64,000 nucleotides of DNA from Paenibacillus methanolicus (GTDB taxonomy: Bacteria; Bacillota; Bacilli; Paenibacillales; Paenibacillaceae): the NCBI RefSeq assembly GCF_008124765.1, contig NZ_VNHS01000002.1, positions 744,001 through 808,000 of the forward strand, read 5' to 3'. A model generated the notes under the pieces. The model saw only the letters and a list, made by a program, of their open reading frames with translations, was not told the DNA's origin and ran no database searches. Shown piece after piece: positions 17,055 through 26,257 of this stretch (the first letter of the stretch is position 1; every line of letters begins with the position of its first letter). The translations under genes were made by a program, and so were the position numbers.

Positions 17055-17849
17055 CTACGCTCGTCTGACCGCCGGCGGACTCGCAATCACGTCGACGAGC
17101 AGCTCGGGGAATTGTTCCCTTAGCATGGCGGCCACGGTTGCCATGCCCGCCTCCTCGCTTTTTTGGTGGCCGGTGACGAGCAGCGCCTTGGCGAACCCCA
17201 TATCGACCGCGTCCCGCACGTATTCGTTCGTCTCCCATTCGTTCGTCTCGCCCGCGATCAGCAGATCGATGCCGCCTTGGCGAAGGACGTCCATCTGCGT
17301 CCGTCCGCCCGGCGCGCCGGGAAGGAACCCGATCCGGCTGACGGCCATGGCGGGATCGCCGGCCAGCAGCAGGCTGTCGATGCCGAGCCGCTGCTTCAGA
17401 TGGGCCGCGACGGCGCCGACCGTCTCCGCTTCGTCCGACGGCAGCGTCAGCAGGTGCAGATGTTCGGCATCGGCGTACGCGTCCCAGCCCAGCTCCAGCA
17501 GCATGCCGCTGAGGATGCCGTCAGGCTCGTACTCGTGAATGTAATCGTGCAGCCGGAAGATCGCGATGCCCGTCGACTCGATCAGCTCGCGTTTCTTCTC
17601 GTAGACCGGGTCTCCCTCGAGCCAGTTCGTCTCGTCCAGATGGTTGTAGAACGTCGGCTCGTGCGCGATGATCAGATCGGCGCCCGTGTCGATCGCCTGC
17701 TTAATGATCGCGTACGTCGCGGTCATCGCCACCGCGACTTTGCGCACCGGCTTGCCCGGGCTGCCGCTCTTCAGCGTGTCGACCGTCTGCTCCAGCGGTC
17801 CGACCGGCGCGACGAGACGGTCGATAATCGTTTGAACGGTGATGCTCAA
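17055..17849 (-). CDS. Nif3-like dinuclear metal center protein
   Basis: Cytoplasmic protein of the NIF3/YqfO superfamily, 264 residues, which forms hexamers with a two-metal site but has no firmly known reaction. Metal-ligand strings are visible: LIIAHEPTFYNH near residue 60, RLHDYIHEY near residue 98, and LLIAGETNEWE plus LLVTGHQKSEEAG near the C-terminus. It lacks the long PII-like insert of YqfO. It is a single gene between a strong terminator and a germination operon. Confidence 0.88.
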   Translation of the reverse strand: MSITVQTIIDRLVAPVGPLEQTVDTLKSGSPGKPVRKVAVAMTATYAIIKQAIDTGADLIIAHEPTFYNHLDETNWLEGDPVYEKKRELIESTGIAIFRLHDYIHEYEPDGILSGMLLELGWDAYADAEHLHLLTLPSDEAETVGAVAAHLKQRLGIDSLLLAGDPAMAVSRIGFLPGAPGGRTQMDVLRQGGIDLLIAGETNEWETNEYVRDAVDMGFAKALLVTGHQKSEEAGMATVAAMLREQFPELLVDVIASPPAVRRA

Positions 17850-17945
17850 TGGATGGTGCCTCCTTCATGAGACGAGATTAGGAATGTCAAATCCTAGCAT
17901 AGCATGAAGTTCGGCGGCTTAGCGCCTGCCATGCCGGAGGAACCG

Positions 17946-17975
17946 CAAAAAAACCGGCTCATAAACGAGCCGGTT
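17946..17975 (-). terminator. Terminator of germination operon 2
   Basis: Perfect 9-bp stem (17952-17960 with 17967-17975) followed, read leftward, by seven T. The stem overlaps the stop codon of the B-subunit gene. Confidence 0.88.
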
Positions 17976-19107
17976 AGTAATCTGGCGTGTTGTCAAGTCC
18001 GCCTGATGCGCTCTCCTGTACATTCCGTTTTCTTCTGATGAAACCGACCACCAGCAGCAGCAGTGGAATGACGAAGCCGCAAGTTAAGGCATATACCGTC
18101 CATACGTAGCGGTCGAATGAAATGAAATATCCCGAGTCTGGGACGACAATAATGGATATCGCAAAGAGAACGACCCCCATTGCAAATACAAAAGGACGAT
18201 ACTCGCCGAGATGAAAGGTTTGAGAGAAGGACTGGATCGTCATATAAAAACAAAGAAGCAGCTTGCAAAAAATCGTAACGAACCAAATGGCTGCTATGAT
18301 CGCCTCGACTCTCTGAATGAAATCACCGATTTTAATCGTTTTTGCCATTTCGTAGCTAGCATACAGATTGCTTGCGGTCATCTCCGTTCCAAGGACCGTT
18401 ATACATAGGATTGTAATAATAAGCAAGACGAATCCGCCAAGAAACGTACCGTTCAGGAAAGCCTTCCCGCCATCCCTTGCATTCTCAATCTTCGAGAAAA
18501 TCATGAGAAACAAGATAAACTCTAGATAGGGGAAGCTGATGTAGGAATAAGCGGCATTTACAATTGGCTTTGCTCCGCTCCGCAGAATAGGCTGTATTTG
18601 CTTCAAATCAACGTCCGGCATAAGCAATAGCGCGAATAGGATAAACAATAAAAAGATGAAAGGATAAAAAATATCCATTGTTCTCGCAATATTAGACAAG
18701 CCGTAGCGGACGCCGATTAATACGATAAGGAGATAAACCAGATGGATGGCATAGATTGGCGTTTCCGGGAACAAGGATGCCGTCAGGAAATCACCCAGAT
18801 TTCGCATGACGAGCGTAGTCAAGACAAAAGAATACACAAACAACAGGAAAGCGCAGAACAGGCCGAGCCATTTTCCGAGCAGCACAAAGCAGATTTCCAC
18901 GAGCGTTTTTCCCGGAACGAGACGGACCAGGGCGAGATAGAGCCCGACCAGCCCTAATCCTGCCACCGTACCGACGATCGCTGCGAACCAAGCATCATTC
19001 GCCGCATCAGAAGCAAGCATATTCGAGACAAGGATAACCGAGGTGCCTATCGTATACAGGAACACCATTTTCTTGAACTGTGCGGCACTGATTCGTTCCT
19101 GTTCCAT
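17974..19107 (-). CDS. Germinant receptor B subunit (GerB family permease-like), operon 2
   Basis: Integral membrane subunit of the second germinant receptor, 377 residues with ten hydrophobic segments. It starts MEQERISAAQFKKMVFLY, the classic opening of GerAB/GerKB proteins, and has VRYGLSNIARTMDIFYP in the middle. Here it is the last gene of its operon, preceded at 4 bases by a small membrane gene and ended by a strong terminator. Base composition is much more AT-rich than operon 1: the line 18601-18660 contains 22 G or C in 60, against 41 in 60 at 14761-14820. Confidence 0.95.
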   Translation of the reverse strand: MEQERISAAQFKKMVFLYTIGTSVILVSNMLASDAANDAWFAAIVGTVAGLGLVGLYLALVRLVPGKTLVEICFVLLGKWLGLFCAFLLFVYSFVLTTLVMRNLGDFLTASLFPETPIYAIHLVYLLIVLIGVRYGLSNIARTMDIFYPFIFLLFILFALLLMPDVDLKQIQPILRSGAKPIVNAAYSYISFPYLEFILFLMIFSKIENARDGGKAFLNGTFLGGFVLLIITILCITVLGTEMTASNLYASYEMAKTIKIGDFIQRVEAIIAAIWFVTIFCKLLLCFYMTIQSFSQTFHLGEYRPFVFAMGVVLFAISIIVVPDSGYFISFDRYVWTVYALTCGFVIPLLLLVVGFIRRKRNVQESASGGLDNTPDY

Positions 19108-19111
19108 TCCT

Positions 19112-19339
19112 TCACTCCCCTCGTATCGCTCTGCCGACCGGTTCGAAAATCATTCGCAGCGGCTCCAGCGGGCTCGGGATTGCAACCCCTGCCGCAATAC
19201 ACAATAGAATAGAGATGCCTGCGGTCAATAGGAAGAGAAAAGCTGCCCACGCCCGCCGGGAACGCCGAACGAATAACGCAGGAACTTCAAATGCGAAGAT
19301 CATTGCGCCAGCTGCGAGCACAGCAGTTACACCCCACAT
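19112..19339 (-). CDS. Small two-span membrane protein in germination operon 2
   Basis: A 75-residue protein with two hydrophobic segments separated by basic RRSRRAWAA. GGGGGGTG stands close before the ATG, and the gene sits 3 bases after the C-subunit gene and 4 bases before the B-subunit gene, so it is clearly part of the operon. It has no obvious sequence identity with the small protein of operon 1 but the same size and topology. Confidence 0.82.
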   Translation of the reverse strand: MWGVTAVLAAGAMIFAFEVPALFVRRSRRAWAAFLFLLTAGISILLCIAAGVAIPSPLEPLRMIFEPVGRAIRGE

Positions 19340-19342
19340 GCT

Positions 19343-20542
19343 TCACCCCCCCTTCATCCGTTCTTCTATTGACTTGGTCGTCTTATACATCTGCCTGACA
19401 TTTACATTCGGTTGAATGTTGACCTCTATCGTCGGGAACACCTCATACCAGTCTTTTTCGTGTTTTTTCCAGTATTCGGGGTATTTTCGTCTAAACAGTT
19501 GTCCAAATCCAAAAATATCGGAATTGTAATGCTGCTGGATTTTACGGACGGTAGCCTTAATATAGCTGCTGATTTGGGCGTTTGATGCTTCTTTCAGTTT
19601 AGATAACGTAGCAGGGGTTGTCAGATCAATCGGACACTGGGCATCCGTCACTACTCCGTCGGCTTTTACGACGATCTGTACAAGCGGCCTGTCATTCTTA
19701 ATTGAAGCGGTCATCTTAGATTTGGTGCGGAGCAACTCAACGCTGATTACACGACTGCTATTCGGACATGGCAGCAGCAAGACGGTGCTCTTAATATTTC
19801 CCTGCGTGAAATTGTAGCCGATGCTTTCTTTATCATTCAGCCAGCCGATCAGCTTATCTTGCTTAAATACGGCAAGTCCTCCGGCGTATGCCAAGCGGGC
19901 GCCCGGGAAAATTTTGCCTACATTGCCGATGTCGTTTCCTTTTTCGATGGAACCTTTAACTGTAACACCGGTCAGGACGGCTTCTTTGCCTTTGCTGATG
20001 ACGTTGGAAGTAAACGCCCGGAATTCGACTGCGGATGTCTCCCCCCATACAGCGGCAGATACCTCGAGCGAATTTTTCAGCTTGGTTGCAGGGGCTTTCT
20101 CCAGCGGCGTAAGTATTTTTAATACATCGCGTGCTTTGATTTTGCGGGCAACGACTACAAGGAAATCGTTCCGGTACTCATGATCTCTGGAGATGTGGTC
20201 AAGCACCTGCGCTACCCCTTCTTTGGCGAAACTCTCCCCAAGCACGAGCATCTGCAACTGGCCCACATAGATTTTTTTAGTGCTCTTGGTCGTCATCCTT
20301 CTTGCGGCCTCTTGAAAACTCAAGCCTGGCTGCTCAAATAAATTAACCGTAGCGTAGCTGCTGCCAAGCTGCGCGATTGCTCCTGCGTTCAGTATTTGGT
20401 CGGATAGAAGAATTCCCTTTTCTTTTTTATCCACTCCGATCGCAACCGATACGGCCAGCTCATTCAGTTCGCGACGGTTCCAGCATCCCGATAACAGCGA
20501 GCACCAGATTACGAGCAGCATGAAAACGTAGGTAGGTTTCAA
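19343..20542 (-). CDS. Germinant receptor C subunit (GerC family lipoprotein), operon 2
   Basis: Lipoprotein subunit, 399 residues, with lipobox LLSGCW followed by NRRELNELAVSVAIGVDK, the standard GerC opening. The C-terminal part has IFGFGQLFRRKYPEYWK, parallel to the string in operon 1. It starts with TTG at 20542: AAAGGAG lies 6 bases upstream and the start overlaps the A-subunit stop (TTGA). In this operon C directly follows A, unlike operon 1 where C also follows A but B precedes A. Confidence 0.94.
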   Translation of the reverse strand: MKPTYVFMLLVIWCSLLSGCWNRRELNELAVSVAIGVDKKEKGILLSDQILNAGAIAQLGSSYATVNLFEQPGLSFQEAARRMTTKSTKKIYVGQLQMLVLGESFAKEGVAQVLDHISRDHEYRNDFLVVVARKIKARDVLKILTPLEKAPATKLKNSLEVSAAVWGETSAVEFRAFTSNVISKGKEAVLTGVTVKGSIEKGNDIGNVGKIFPGARLAYAGGLAVFKQDKLIGWLNDKESIGYNFTQGNIKSTVLLLPCPNSSRVISVELLRTKSKMTASIKNDRPLVQIVVKADGVVTDAQCPIDLTTPATLSKLKEASNAQISSYIKATVRKIQQHYNSDIFGFGQLFRRKYPEYWKKHEKDWYEVFPTIEVNIQPNVNVRQMYKTTKSIEERMKGG

Positions 20543-22062
20543 TTTGTGCTCCTTTCTTTGTTCGGCTCGGCGTTACTATCTGTCTTTTGCATGAGCCGCC
20601 ACGGGGCACGCAGGAACGTATCTCTTTGTTTGGCCTTATTAACGGGGGCAAGCGGCGACATATAAGGAACCCCGAAAGACTGCAAATGGCACATATGTTG
20701 GATCGTCGCGATTACCCCCGCCACAATGCCGAATAAGCCAAAGCCGGCTGCCAGTCCCATGATCCCGAATCGTAGAATCCGGACCGAAATCGCCATATTG
20801 TAAGCTGGCATGGTGAAGCTGGCAATCGCGGTAATGGATACGACAATGACCATGGCCGCGGACACGATCCCTGCCTCTACGGCAGCCTGACCAATGACAA
20901 GCGCCCCGACGATAGAGATCGATTGGCCGACTGCTCGAGGGAGCCGTATACCCGCCTCACGCAGCAGCTCGAAGGTCAACTCCATCATCAATGCTTCAAT
21001 GAAGGCGGGGAAAGGGATGCCTTCGCGCTGAGAAGTCAAACTGATCAGCAATTGCGGCGGGAGCATATCGTGGTGGAAGGTCGTAATCGCGATATACAAG
21101 GATGGACCCAGAAGAGCGATTATAAATCCGAAATAACGAAGACAACGGATGAGCGTCGAAATGTCGAAGCGCTGGTAATAGTCCTCGGCAGCCTGAAAGA
21201 AATGAGTAAACAGAGCCGGCACCAGCAGCACGAACGGGGTACCGTCCACGACAATAGCAACACGGCCTTCCAGGAGCCCGGCGGCGATGACATCGGGTCG
21301 TTCACTGTTGTATACGGTAGGAAACACAGTAACGTGTTGATCCTGGATCAGTTCCTCGATATATCCGCTCTCCAGAATCCCGTCGATCTCGATTCGCTGT
21401 AATCGTGCACGAACCTCATCAATGATTTTCTTGGAGGCGATGCCGTGCATGTACAGCATCGACACCTCCGTCCTTGTGACCTGTCCAATCCGATATTGCT
21501 CCGACCAAAGATTGGCATTGACAATTCTGCGGCGTACCAAGGCGATATTCGTCGTCAAGCTTTCCGTAAATCCATCCCTTGGTCCGCGAATGACGGTTTG
21601 CGAGCTCGGCTCCTCGATACTTCTTTTATCCCCGCCTTTCGAATTGATCAGCAAGCCGCGGTCGCAATGATCGCACAGAAGAACGGTATTTCCCGATAAT
21701 AGGCCGGTTAGCAAGGAGTCGAAATCATCGGTCTCATGCATCCCGCCAATCGGCAACAAATGCTGCTTGAAAATATCAAGTTTCCGTTCCTCCTGCTGGA
21801 TCCAGTTCGGAAGCAAGGGGCTCAAAATGAACTGACTAACGATTTGATCGTCAACAAGCCCGGCCACAAACAGCAGGGCGGCATGGATGCTTTGTTTCTC
21901 CCCGAGGCTCCACTCTCGAATGACAAGATCCGAGCTATTGTTGAACGCGGTCCGGAACAGTTCCAGGTTATCTTGGAGTGAGGAATGCAGCGGCTTCGAA
22001 TGCTCATCCGCTTGGATCTGAGACGTTGGTTGATTTTTCCGTCGGAATGGATGAAACAGCAT
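20539..22062 (-). CDS. Germinant receptor A subunit (GerA family), operon 2
   Basis: Membrane subunit, 507 residues, first gene of operon 2 (order A, C, small protein, B). Family strings: EEPSSQTVIRGPRDGFTES in the soluble half, VFPTVYNSERPDV, and QREGIPFPAFIEALMMELTF in the membrane half. It extends about 30 residues further at the C-terminus than the operon 1 protein. The ATG follows AGGGGCG. A possible sigma-G promoter lies 38-66 bases upstream. Confidence 0.95.
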   Translation of the reverse strand: MLFHPFRRKNQPTSQIQADEHSKPLHSSLQDNLELFRTAFNNSSDLVIREWSLGEKQSIHAALLFVAGLVDDQIVSQFILSPLLPNWIQQEERKLDIFKQHLLPIGGMHETDDFDSLLTGLLSGNTVLLCDHCDRGLLINSKGGDKRSIEEPSSQTVIRGPRDGFTESLTTNIALVRRRIVNANLWSEQYRIGQVTRTEVSMLYMHGIASKKIIDEVRARLQRIEIDGILESGYIEELIQDQHVTVFPTVYNSERPDVIAAGLLEGRVAIVVDGTPFVLLVPALFTHFFQAAEDYYQRFDISTLIRCLRYFGFIIALLGPSLYIAITTFHHDMLPPQLLISLTSQREGIPFPAFIEALMMELTFELLREAGIRLPRAVGQSISIVGALVIGQAAVEAGIVSAAMVIVVSITAIASFTMPAYNMAISVRILRFGIMGLAAGFGLFGIVAGVIATIQHMCHLQSFGVPYMSPLAPVNKAKQRDTFLRAPWRLMQKTDSNAEPNKERSTN

Positions 22063-22099
22063 AAGTTCGCCCCTAAGTAAAAGGTATTTCGGTCTTTAG

Positions 22100-22128
22100 T
22101 AATATTCCCAATATGTAAAGATTTATGA
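22100..22128 (-). promoter_or_regulatory. Possible forespore (sigma-G type) promoter of operon 2
   Basis: Read leftward, TCATA and AATATTA are separated by 17 bases, close to the sigma-G pattern GHATR-N18-CATNHTA with one mismatch in each element. The predicted start is about 30 bases before the A-subunit ATG. Spore receptors are known to be sigma-G genes; the match itself is by eye. Confidence 0.35.
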
Positions 22129-22184
22129 AGAAGACCATGTGACACCGCTGGCGCATTCGAAGGATTCCCGCCTACGCTGAAGGC

Positions 22185-22225
22185 CAAAAAACCGCCAAGC
22201 ACGCGTTAAGCGGAGCCAGGCGGTT
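22185..22225 (-). terminator. Terminator downstream of the SLH protein
   Basis: AACCGCC/GGCGGTT (22190-22196 with 22219-22225), with further inner pairing, runs leftward into six T. It is about 170 bases past the SLH-protein stop codon. Confidence 0.7.
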
Positions 22226-22319
22226 CATATGTTTCTTCATACGTCTGACAAGGTCTTGGCGACCGAACGACCGGTCAGTGAGATCGAGAACGTCAAGCTG
22301 CCGTCCTGGAAATAGGAGT

Positions 22320-22360
22320 ACACCGAATCGAGTAAACCGCAGGTTTGCTCGATTCGGTGT
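22320..22360. repeat. Long hairpin of unknown role
   Basis: Perfect 13-bp outer stem (22320-22332 with 22348-22360), a T-G pair, then a 5-bp inner stem around the triloop GCA: 19 pairs in all. There is no T run on either side, so it is not a canonical terminator. The remaining 333 bases between the neighbouring genes hold only this hairpin, the terminator and the candidate promoter. Confidence 0.8.
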
Positions 22361-22396
22361 AAGGATCTATCGCTGGATCTCGCAAGCGATTAGTAC

Positions 22397-23863
22397 TTAT
22401 TTCACGTCAAGCACGATGGCATTGGCCGTCGCCCACGTGCCGACCGGCGTTACGTCGTACGTCATGCCGGCTGCCAGCTTGCCGCCGTTCTGGATATCGA
22501 AGATGCCGATCTCGCCTTTGCGCGTCTGCACGCGGTATTGCGCCGTCAGTACCGAGCCGTCCTTGCCCTTCAGCTGCACGGAGCGGTAAGCGAACAGCTC
22601 GTCGCCCGGATCGGCCGTCAGCGAGACGCTGATCGACGCGCCGTCGATGTTGGCCGCGGAAGCGATCGCGAGCGGGGCGATCTGTTGAGCGGTGAACGTC
22701 TTGTTCGCCAGCTCGAACCAATCGGAAGTTACCGTATAGGTTACGCCCGGCTGAAGCGACGTGCCTGCCGGCAGACGGAATTTCGGCTCCTGCTTGCCGT
22801 CGGTCGATTGCGTGAAGCCGACGTAGTTGACCGTGATCGGCGCGCCGTTCTCCGGCGTGAGCACCGCTTGGCGGGTCGCCAAAGAAGAGATGATTTGGAG
22901 CGGCTTGCCTTGGAACGTGTTGTCCGCTTCGAGCACGATGGCATTGGCGCCGCGGCCGCCGGCATAAGCGGAGATCACGTAACCGTAGTCGATGACGCCG
23001 TCCTCGCGCAGGGAGCTGACTTCGAACGTATCGTTCGTCACTTGGCGGACATCCTTGAGCTTGATCGTTTCCTCGCCGCCGGTCACGTTGAATGTTTGTT
23101 TGCCTTTATACGTAAGCGAGAAGCTCTCGCCTGGTTTCATCGTTTGGACGGGCACGATATAGGTCGCGACCGATCCGGTCTTCAATCGCGGCTGGTTCAC
23201 GAGCTTCAGGCCGTTACTGAAAATAAAGTTCGCCTGAGCCGCGGCCGTCGCTTCGTCCGCCAGCGTCATCGGCTGGTCGAATACGACTTCGAGCGTGATT
23301 TTGTTCAACGCTTTGACCGAGACGATCGATGCAAGCTCGCTGCGAACCGCTTGCTGCGCTTGAAGAAGCAGCTGTGCCGCTTCGCCGCGCGTCATGTTAG
23401 TTTGGCCGATGCGCAGAGCGTCCATCCAATATTGCGCCGATTTGACGTCGCGCTGCAGCGCTTTGGCGATCATCGGGGCGATGTCGGCGGCCGCGAGCGG
23501 TTTGTTCGGCTGGAATTGCGCGTCTTGCGCCAGCAATCCGCCGGCGAGCGCGGCGCTCACGTAAACGTCGTACCATTTGGCATTCGGCAGCTCCGATGCG
23601 ACTTCCACGTTCAAGCCCAGCGCCAGGACGGCCATCTTGATGAATTCCGCGTTCGTCAGGTGCCGCTCCGCGTGCAGCTTTCCGTCGCCCCCGCCTTGCA
23701 GGACGCCTTGCTCCGCCAGTTTCGCCATCGCCTGCTCGACGCTTACCGACGTCGCGTTGCTCGCGCTTGCCGCCGATAACGGCGCCTGGAACGGCAGCAA
23801 CGCGCCTCCTCCGATCATCATGGCAATCGCGATCATGGCTGCTTGCTGGTTACGCTTCTTCAT
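22397..23863 (-). CDS. Secreted protein with S-layer homology (SLH) domains
   Basis: Cell-surface protein of 488 residues. The signal peptide ends near QAPLSAASA (about residue 33). Residues ~40-165 form two or three SLH-type repeats (for example RHLTNAEFIKMAVLALGLN and QFQPNKPLAAADIAPMIA), which in Gram-positives bind pyruvylated wall polymers. The rest (about 185-488) is beta-rich and repetitive, with Ig-like stretches such as VSVKALNKITLEVVFDQPM and no recognised enzyme motif. The repeats are somewhat degenerate (no clear ITRAE). Probably structural or adhesive; monocistronic. Confidence 0.8.
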   Translation of the reverse strand: MKKRNQQAAMIAIAMMIGGGALLPFQAPLSAASASNATSVSVEQAMAKLAEQGVLQGGGDGKLHAERHLTNAEFIKMAVLALGLNVEVASELPNAKWYDVYVSAALAGGLLAQDAQFQPNKPLAAADIAPMIAKALQRDVKSAQYWMDALRIGQTNMTRGEAAQLLLQAQQAVRSELASIVSVKALNKITLEVVFDQPMTLADEATAAAQANFIFSNGLKLVNQPRLKTGSVATYIVPVQTMKPGESFSLTYKGKQTFNVTGGEETIKLKDVRQVTNDTFEVSSLREDGVIDYGYVISAYAGGRGANAIVLEADNTFQGKPLQIISSLATRQAVLTPENGAPITVNYVGFTQSTDGKQEPKFRLPAGTSLQPGVTYTVTSDWFELANKTFTAQQIAPLAIASAANIDGASISVSLTADPGDELFAYRSVQLKGKDGSVLTAQYRVQTRKGEIGIFDIQNGGKLAAGMTYDVTPVGTWATANAIVLDVK

Positions 23864-24011
23864 CTATTCATCTTCCTCTCGGCTCTGATTTAGTGGTGTT
23901 TCCCTTGACTACTTCATCATAAGGGACGACCCTAAACCCGCTTCAAAGGAGATCTAAACAATTTATAAACAAGTCCGAAACATCGCGTGAACGAGTCAAG
24001 CCGATAGCCCG

Positions 24012-24719
24012 CTACACCGTGAACCGGTAGCCCGCCCCCCATACCGTCCCGATAAACTGCGGGTTGGACGGGTCGGCTTCGATCTTCTCCCTTATGCGCG
24101 AAATATGCACGGTGACCGTGGCGATCTCGCCATTGGACGCAAGGCCCCAGATCCGCTCGAACAGCTCTTCTTTGCTGAACACCCGGTTCGGATGCTCGGC
24201 CAGGAACAGCAGCACCTCGAACTCCTTCGCGGTCAGCGGCACCTCGCGCTCGCGCACGAAGACGCGGTACGCCGCCTTGTGGATCGCGAGTTCCCTCACC
24301 TGGATCACCTCGGACTCGGCCGGCTTCGCTTCCGATCCCCGGTCCCGGGCCGATAATCGCTCGTACCGGGCCAAATGGGCCTTCGCCCGCGCCACCAATT
24401 CGCTCGGACTGAACGGCTTGGTGACGAAATCGTCGGCGCCGAGCCCGAACCCTCTTATCTTGTCCACTTCCTCGTTCTTGGCCGACACGATGAGCACGGG
24501 AATGTCCAGCTTCTCCCGCACCTGCTTGCAAATCTCGAAGCCGCTCGCGCCCGGCAGCTGCAAATCGAGGATGAGCAGATCGAAGCCGCCGGCAAGCGCC
24601 TGCTTCAGCCCCTCGCCGCCGTCGTGGCAAATCTCCGCTTCTATATCGTGCAGACCGAAGTAGTCCTTCTGCAGCTCCGCGATATACGGATCGTCTTCAA
24701 TAATCAGTATGCGTTTCAT
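24012..24719 (-). CDS. OmpR/PhoB-family response regulator
   Basis: Two-component response regulator, 235 residues. The receiver domain has the acidic pair in IIEDDPY, the phosphorylated Asp52 in LLILDLQLPG and Lys101 in VTKPFS. The winged-helix DNA-binding domain (about 135-233) shows PLTAKEFEVLLFLAEHPNRV and the end TVWGAGYRF. It starts 9 bases after the kinase gene stop, so the two are co-transcribed with the kinase first, the reverse of the commoner order. Confidence 0.95.
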   Translation of the reverse strand: MKRILIIEDDPYIAELQKDYFGLHDIEAEICHDGGEGLKQALAGGFDLLILDLQLPGASGFEICKQVREKLDIPVLIVSAKNEEVDKIRGFGLGADDFVTKPFSPSELVARAKAHLARYERLSARDRGSEAKPAESEVIQVRELAIHKAAYRVFVREREVPLTAKEFEVLLFLAEHPNRVFSKEELFERIWGLASNGEIATVTVHISRIREKIEADPSNPQFIGTVWGAGYRFTV

Positions 24720-24728
24720 CTGTTCGTA

Positions 24729-26210
24729 TCACCGGCGTTTCTGTAAGATTGGCAGCGTAAAATAAATCGCGGTTCCTTGGCCCTCTTCGCTGCGGGCCGT
24801 GATCGTCCCGCCGTGTCCTTCGACGATCTGCTTGGCGATCGCCAGGCCCAGCCCGCTCCCGCCGCCTGACCCCGGCGTGCGAGAGTCGTCCGCCCGGTAG
24901 AACCGGTCGAACACGAACGGCAGCGCCTCCGCCTGGATGCCCGGTCCGTTGTCCGCGATCATGACGGCCACCTGATTATGAGGGTCGTCCGCGCGGATGC
25001 CGACGGTTATCTGCTTCGGCTCGCTCACCATGAACTTGATGCTGTTGCCGAGCAGGTTCCGGACGACGCGCTTCAGCTTCTCCCGGTCGGCCCGCACGAA
25101 GACGGGCTTCTCCGGCATCGACTCCCATTCGACCGCGATGCCCGCCCGTTCGAAGTCGATCGCATGCTCGTCGACGAATCCGCGCACCAGCGCCGCGGCA
25201 TCCGTTTCCTCGAACGTGAACGGTTCCTTGTTCAGGTCCAGCTTCGAGTAATAGAACAGCTCTTCCACCATGCGCTCCATGTCGGAAGCGCGGGTATGGA
25301 TCGCGCGCGCGTATTGGTCCAGCTTCTCCGGCGTCCGCGCCACGCCGTCCCGGATGCCCTCCGCGTACCCTTTGATCGTCGTGATCGGCGTGCGCAGGTC
25401 ATGCGAGATATTCGAGAGCAGCCCCTTGCGGTTCTCCTCGTATTGCAGCTGCAATCGGATCGATTCCTGCAGCCGCCGCCGCATCTCGTCGAAGCTTGCG
25501 ATGAGCTGCCCGACCTCGTCCTTGGACGTCGCCCGCAGTTCTTCGGTCAGATCGCCTTCCTTGATCCGTTCCGCGGAGTTGCGCAGTCCTTCGAGCGGCA
25601 GGACGATTTTGCGCGTGACGTACCGGTACAGCACGATGCCGGTCAGCAGCACGATGAGCGCGAACAAGCCGACGAGGACGGGCAGCATCTGTCGCACCAG
25701 CTCCGCGAACGGGCTTCGTTCCCGAATGACGAAGATGCTCCCCTTCTCCTTCTGCGCCGCGTTGAAATAGAAATCGAATTTGGCATAGGCGAAAAAGCGG
25801 CTGCCGACGTTCATCGTCTCGCGGATCCGATAATTCCCCATCTCGTAAGCGGGCAACGCGCCGGCGAAATCAGTCTCCTTCATGTTCGGCGTCGCATAGA
25901 GCAGCTCGTCGTCCTTGCGGACGAGTAGTCCGGCCTGCACCATTTTGAGCTGGGCATCGTAATCCTTCAGCAGCGCCGGCTCCATCAGCTTGACGGGATC
26001 ATGCTTGGCCAAATATTTGAGATCGAGAAAGATGTTCTCCTCTTCCTCGGATAACGGATGAAGCGAATAATGAATCGTATAAAAGCTTCGCACGCTCCGG
26101 TAATCGCCCGTCGCCGCGACGGACAACAGGTATGCCGCCAGCATGAACAGCGTCACCGAGACGATGACGACCGAAGTCAACGAGAATAGCAGCCGAAACC
26201 GAATCGACAC
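24729..26210 (-). CDS. Membrane sensor histidine kinase
   Basis: Sensor kinase of 493 residues paired with the regulator downstream. Two membrane segments (about 8-30 and 175-195) bracket an extracytoplasmic domain of about 145 residues without a known ligand motif. Then come a HAMP linker, the dimerisation helix with the phosphorylated His270 in NISHDLRTPITTIKGYAEG, and the ATPase domain with N box LLGNSIKF, DNGPGIQ and GSGGGSGLGLAIAK. The GTG at 26210 follows AAGGAGGA by 7 bases. The stimulus is unknown; an Aha1-domain pseudogene directly upstream and a lipoprotein further on give no clear hint. Confidence 0.94.
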   Translation of the reverse strand: MSIRFRLLFSLTSVVIVSVTLFMLAAYLLSVAATGDYRSVRSFYTIHYSLHPLSEEEENIFLDLKYLAKHDPVKLMEPALLKDYDAQLKMVQAGLLVRKDDELLYATPNMKETDFAGALPAYEMGNYRIRETMNVGSRFFAYAKFDFYFNAAQKEKGSIFVIRERSPFAELVRQMLPVLVGLFALIVLLTGIVLYRYVTRKIVLPLEGLRNSAERIKEGDLTEELRATSKDEVGQLIASFDEMRRRLQESIRLQLQYEENRKGLLSNISHDLRTPITTIKGYAEGIRDGVARTPEKLDQYARAIHTRASDMERMVEELFYYSKLDLNKEPFTFEETDAAALVRGFVDEHAIDFERAGIAVEWESMPEKPVFVRADREKLKRVVRNLLGNSIKFMVSEPKQITVGIRADDPHNQVAVMIADNGPGIQAEALPFVFDRFYRADDSRTPGSGGGSGLGLAIAKQIVEGHGGTITARSEEGQGTAIYFTLPILQKRR

Positions 26211-26257
26211 GCGGACATCCTCCTTCTTTTCGTTTGCTTAAGCGAGATAAGGTCCCG

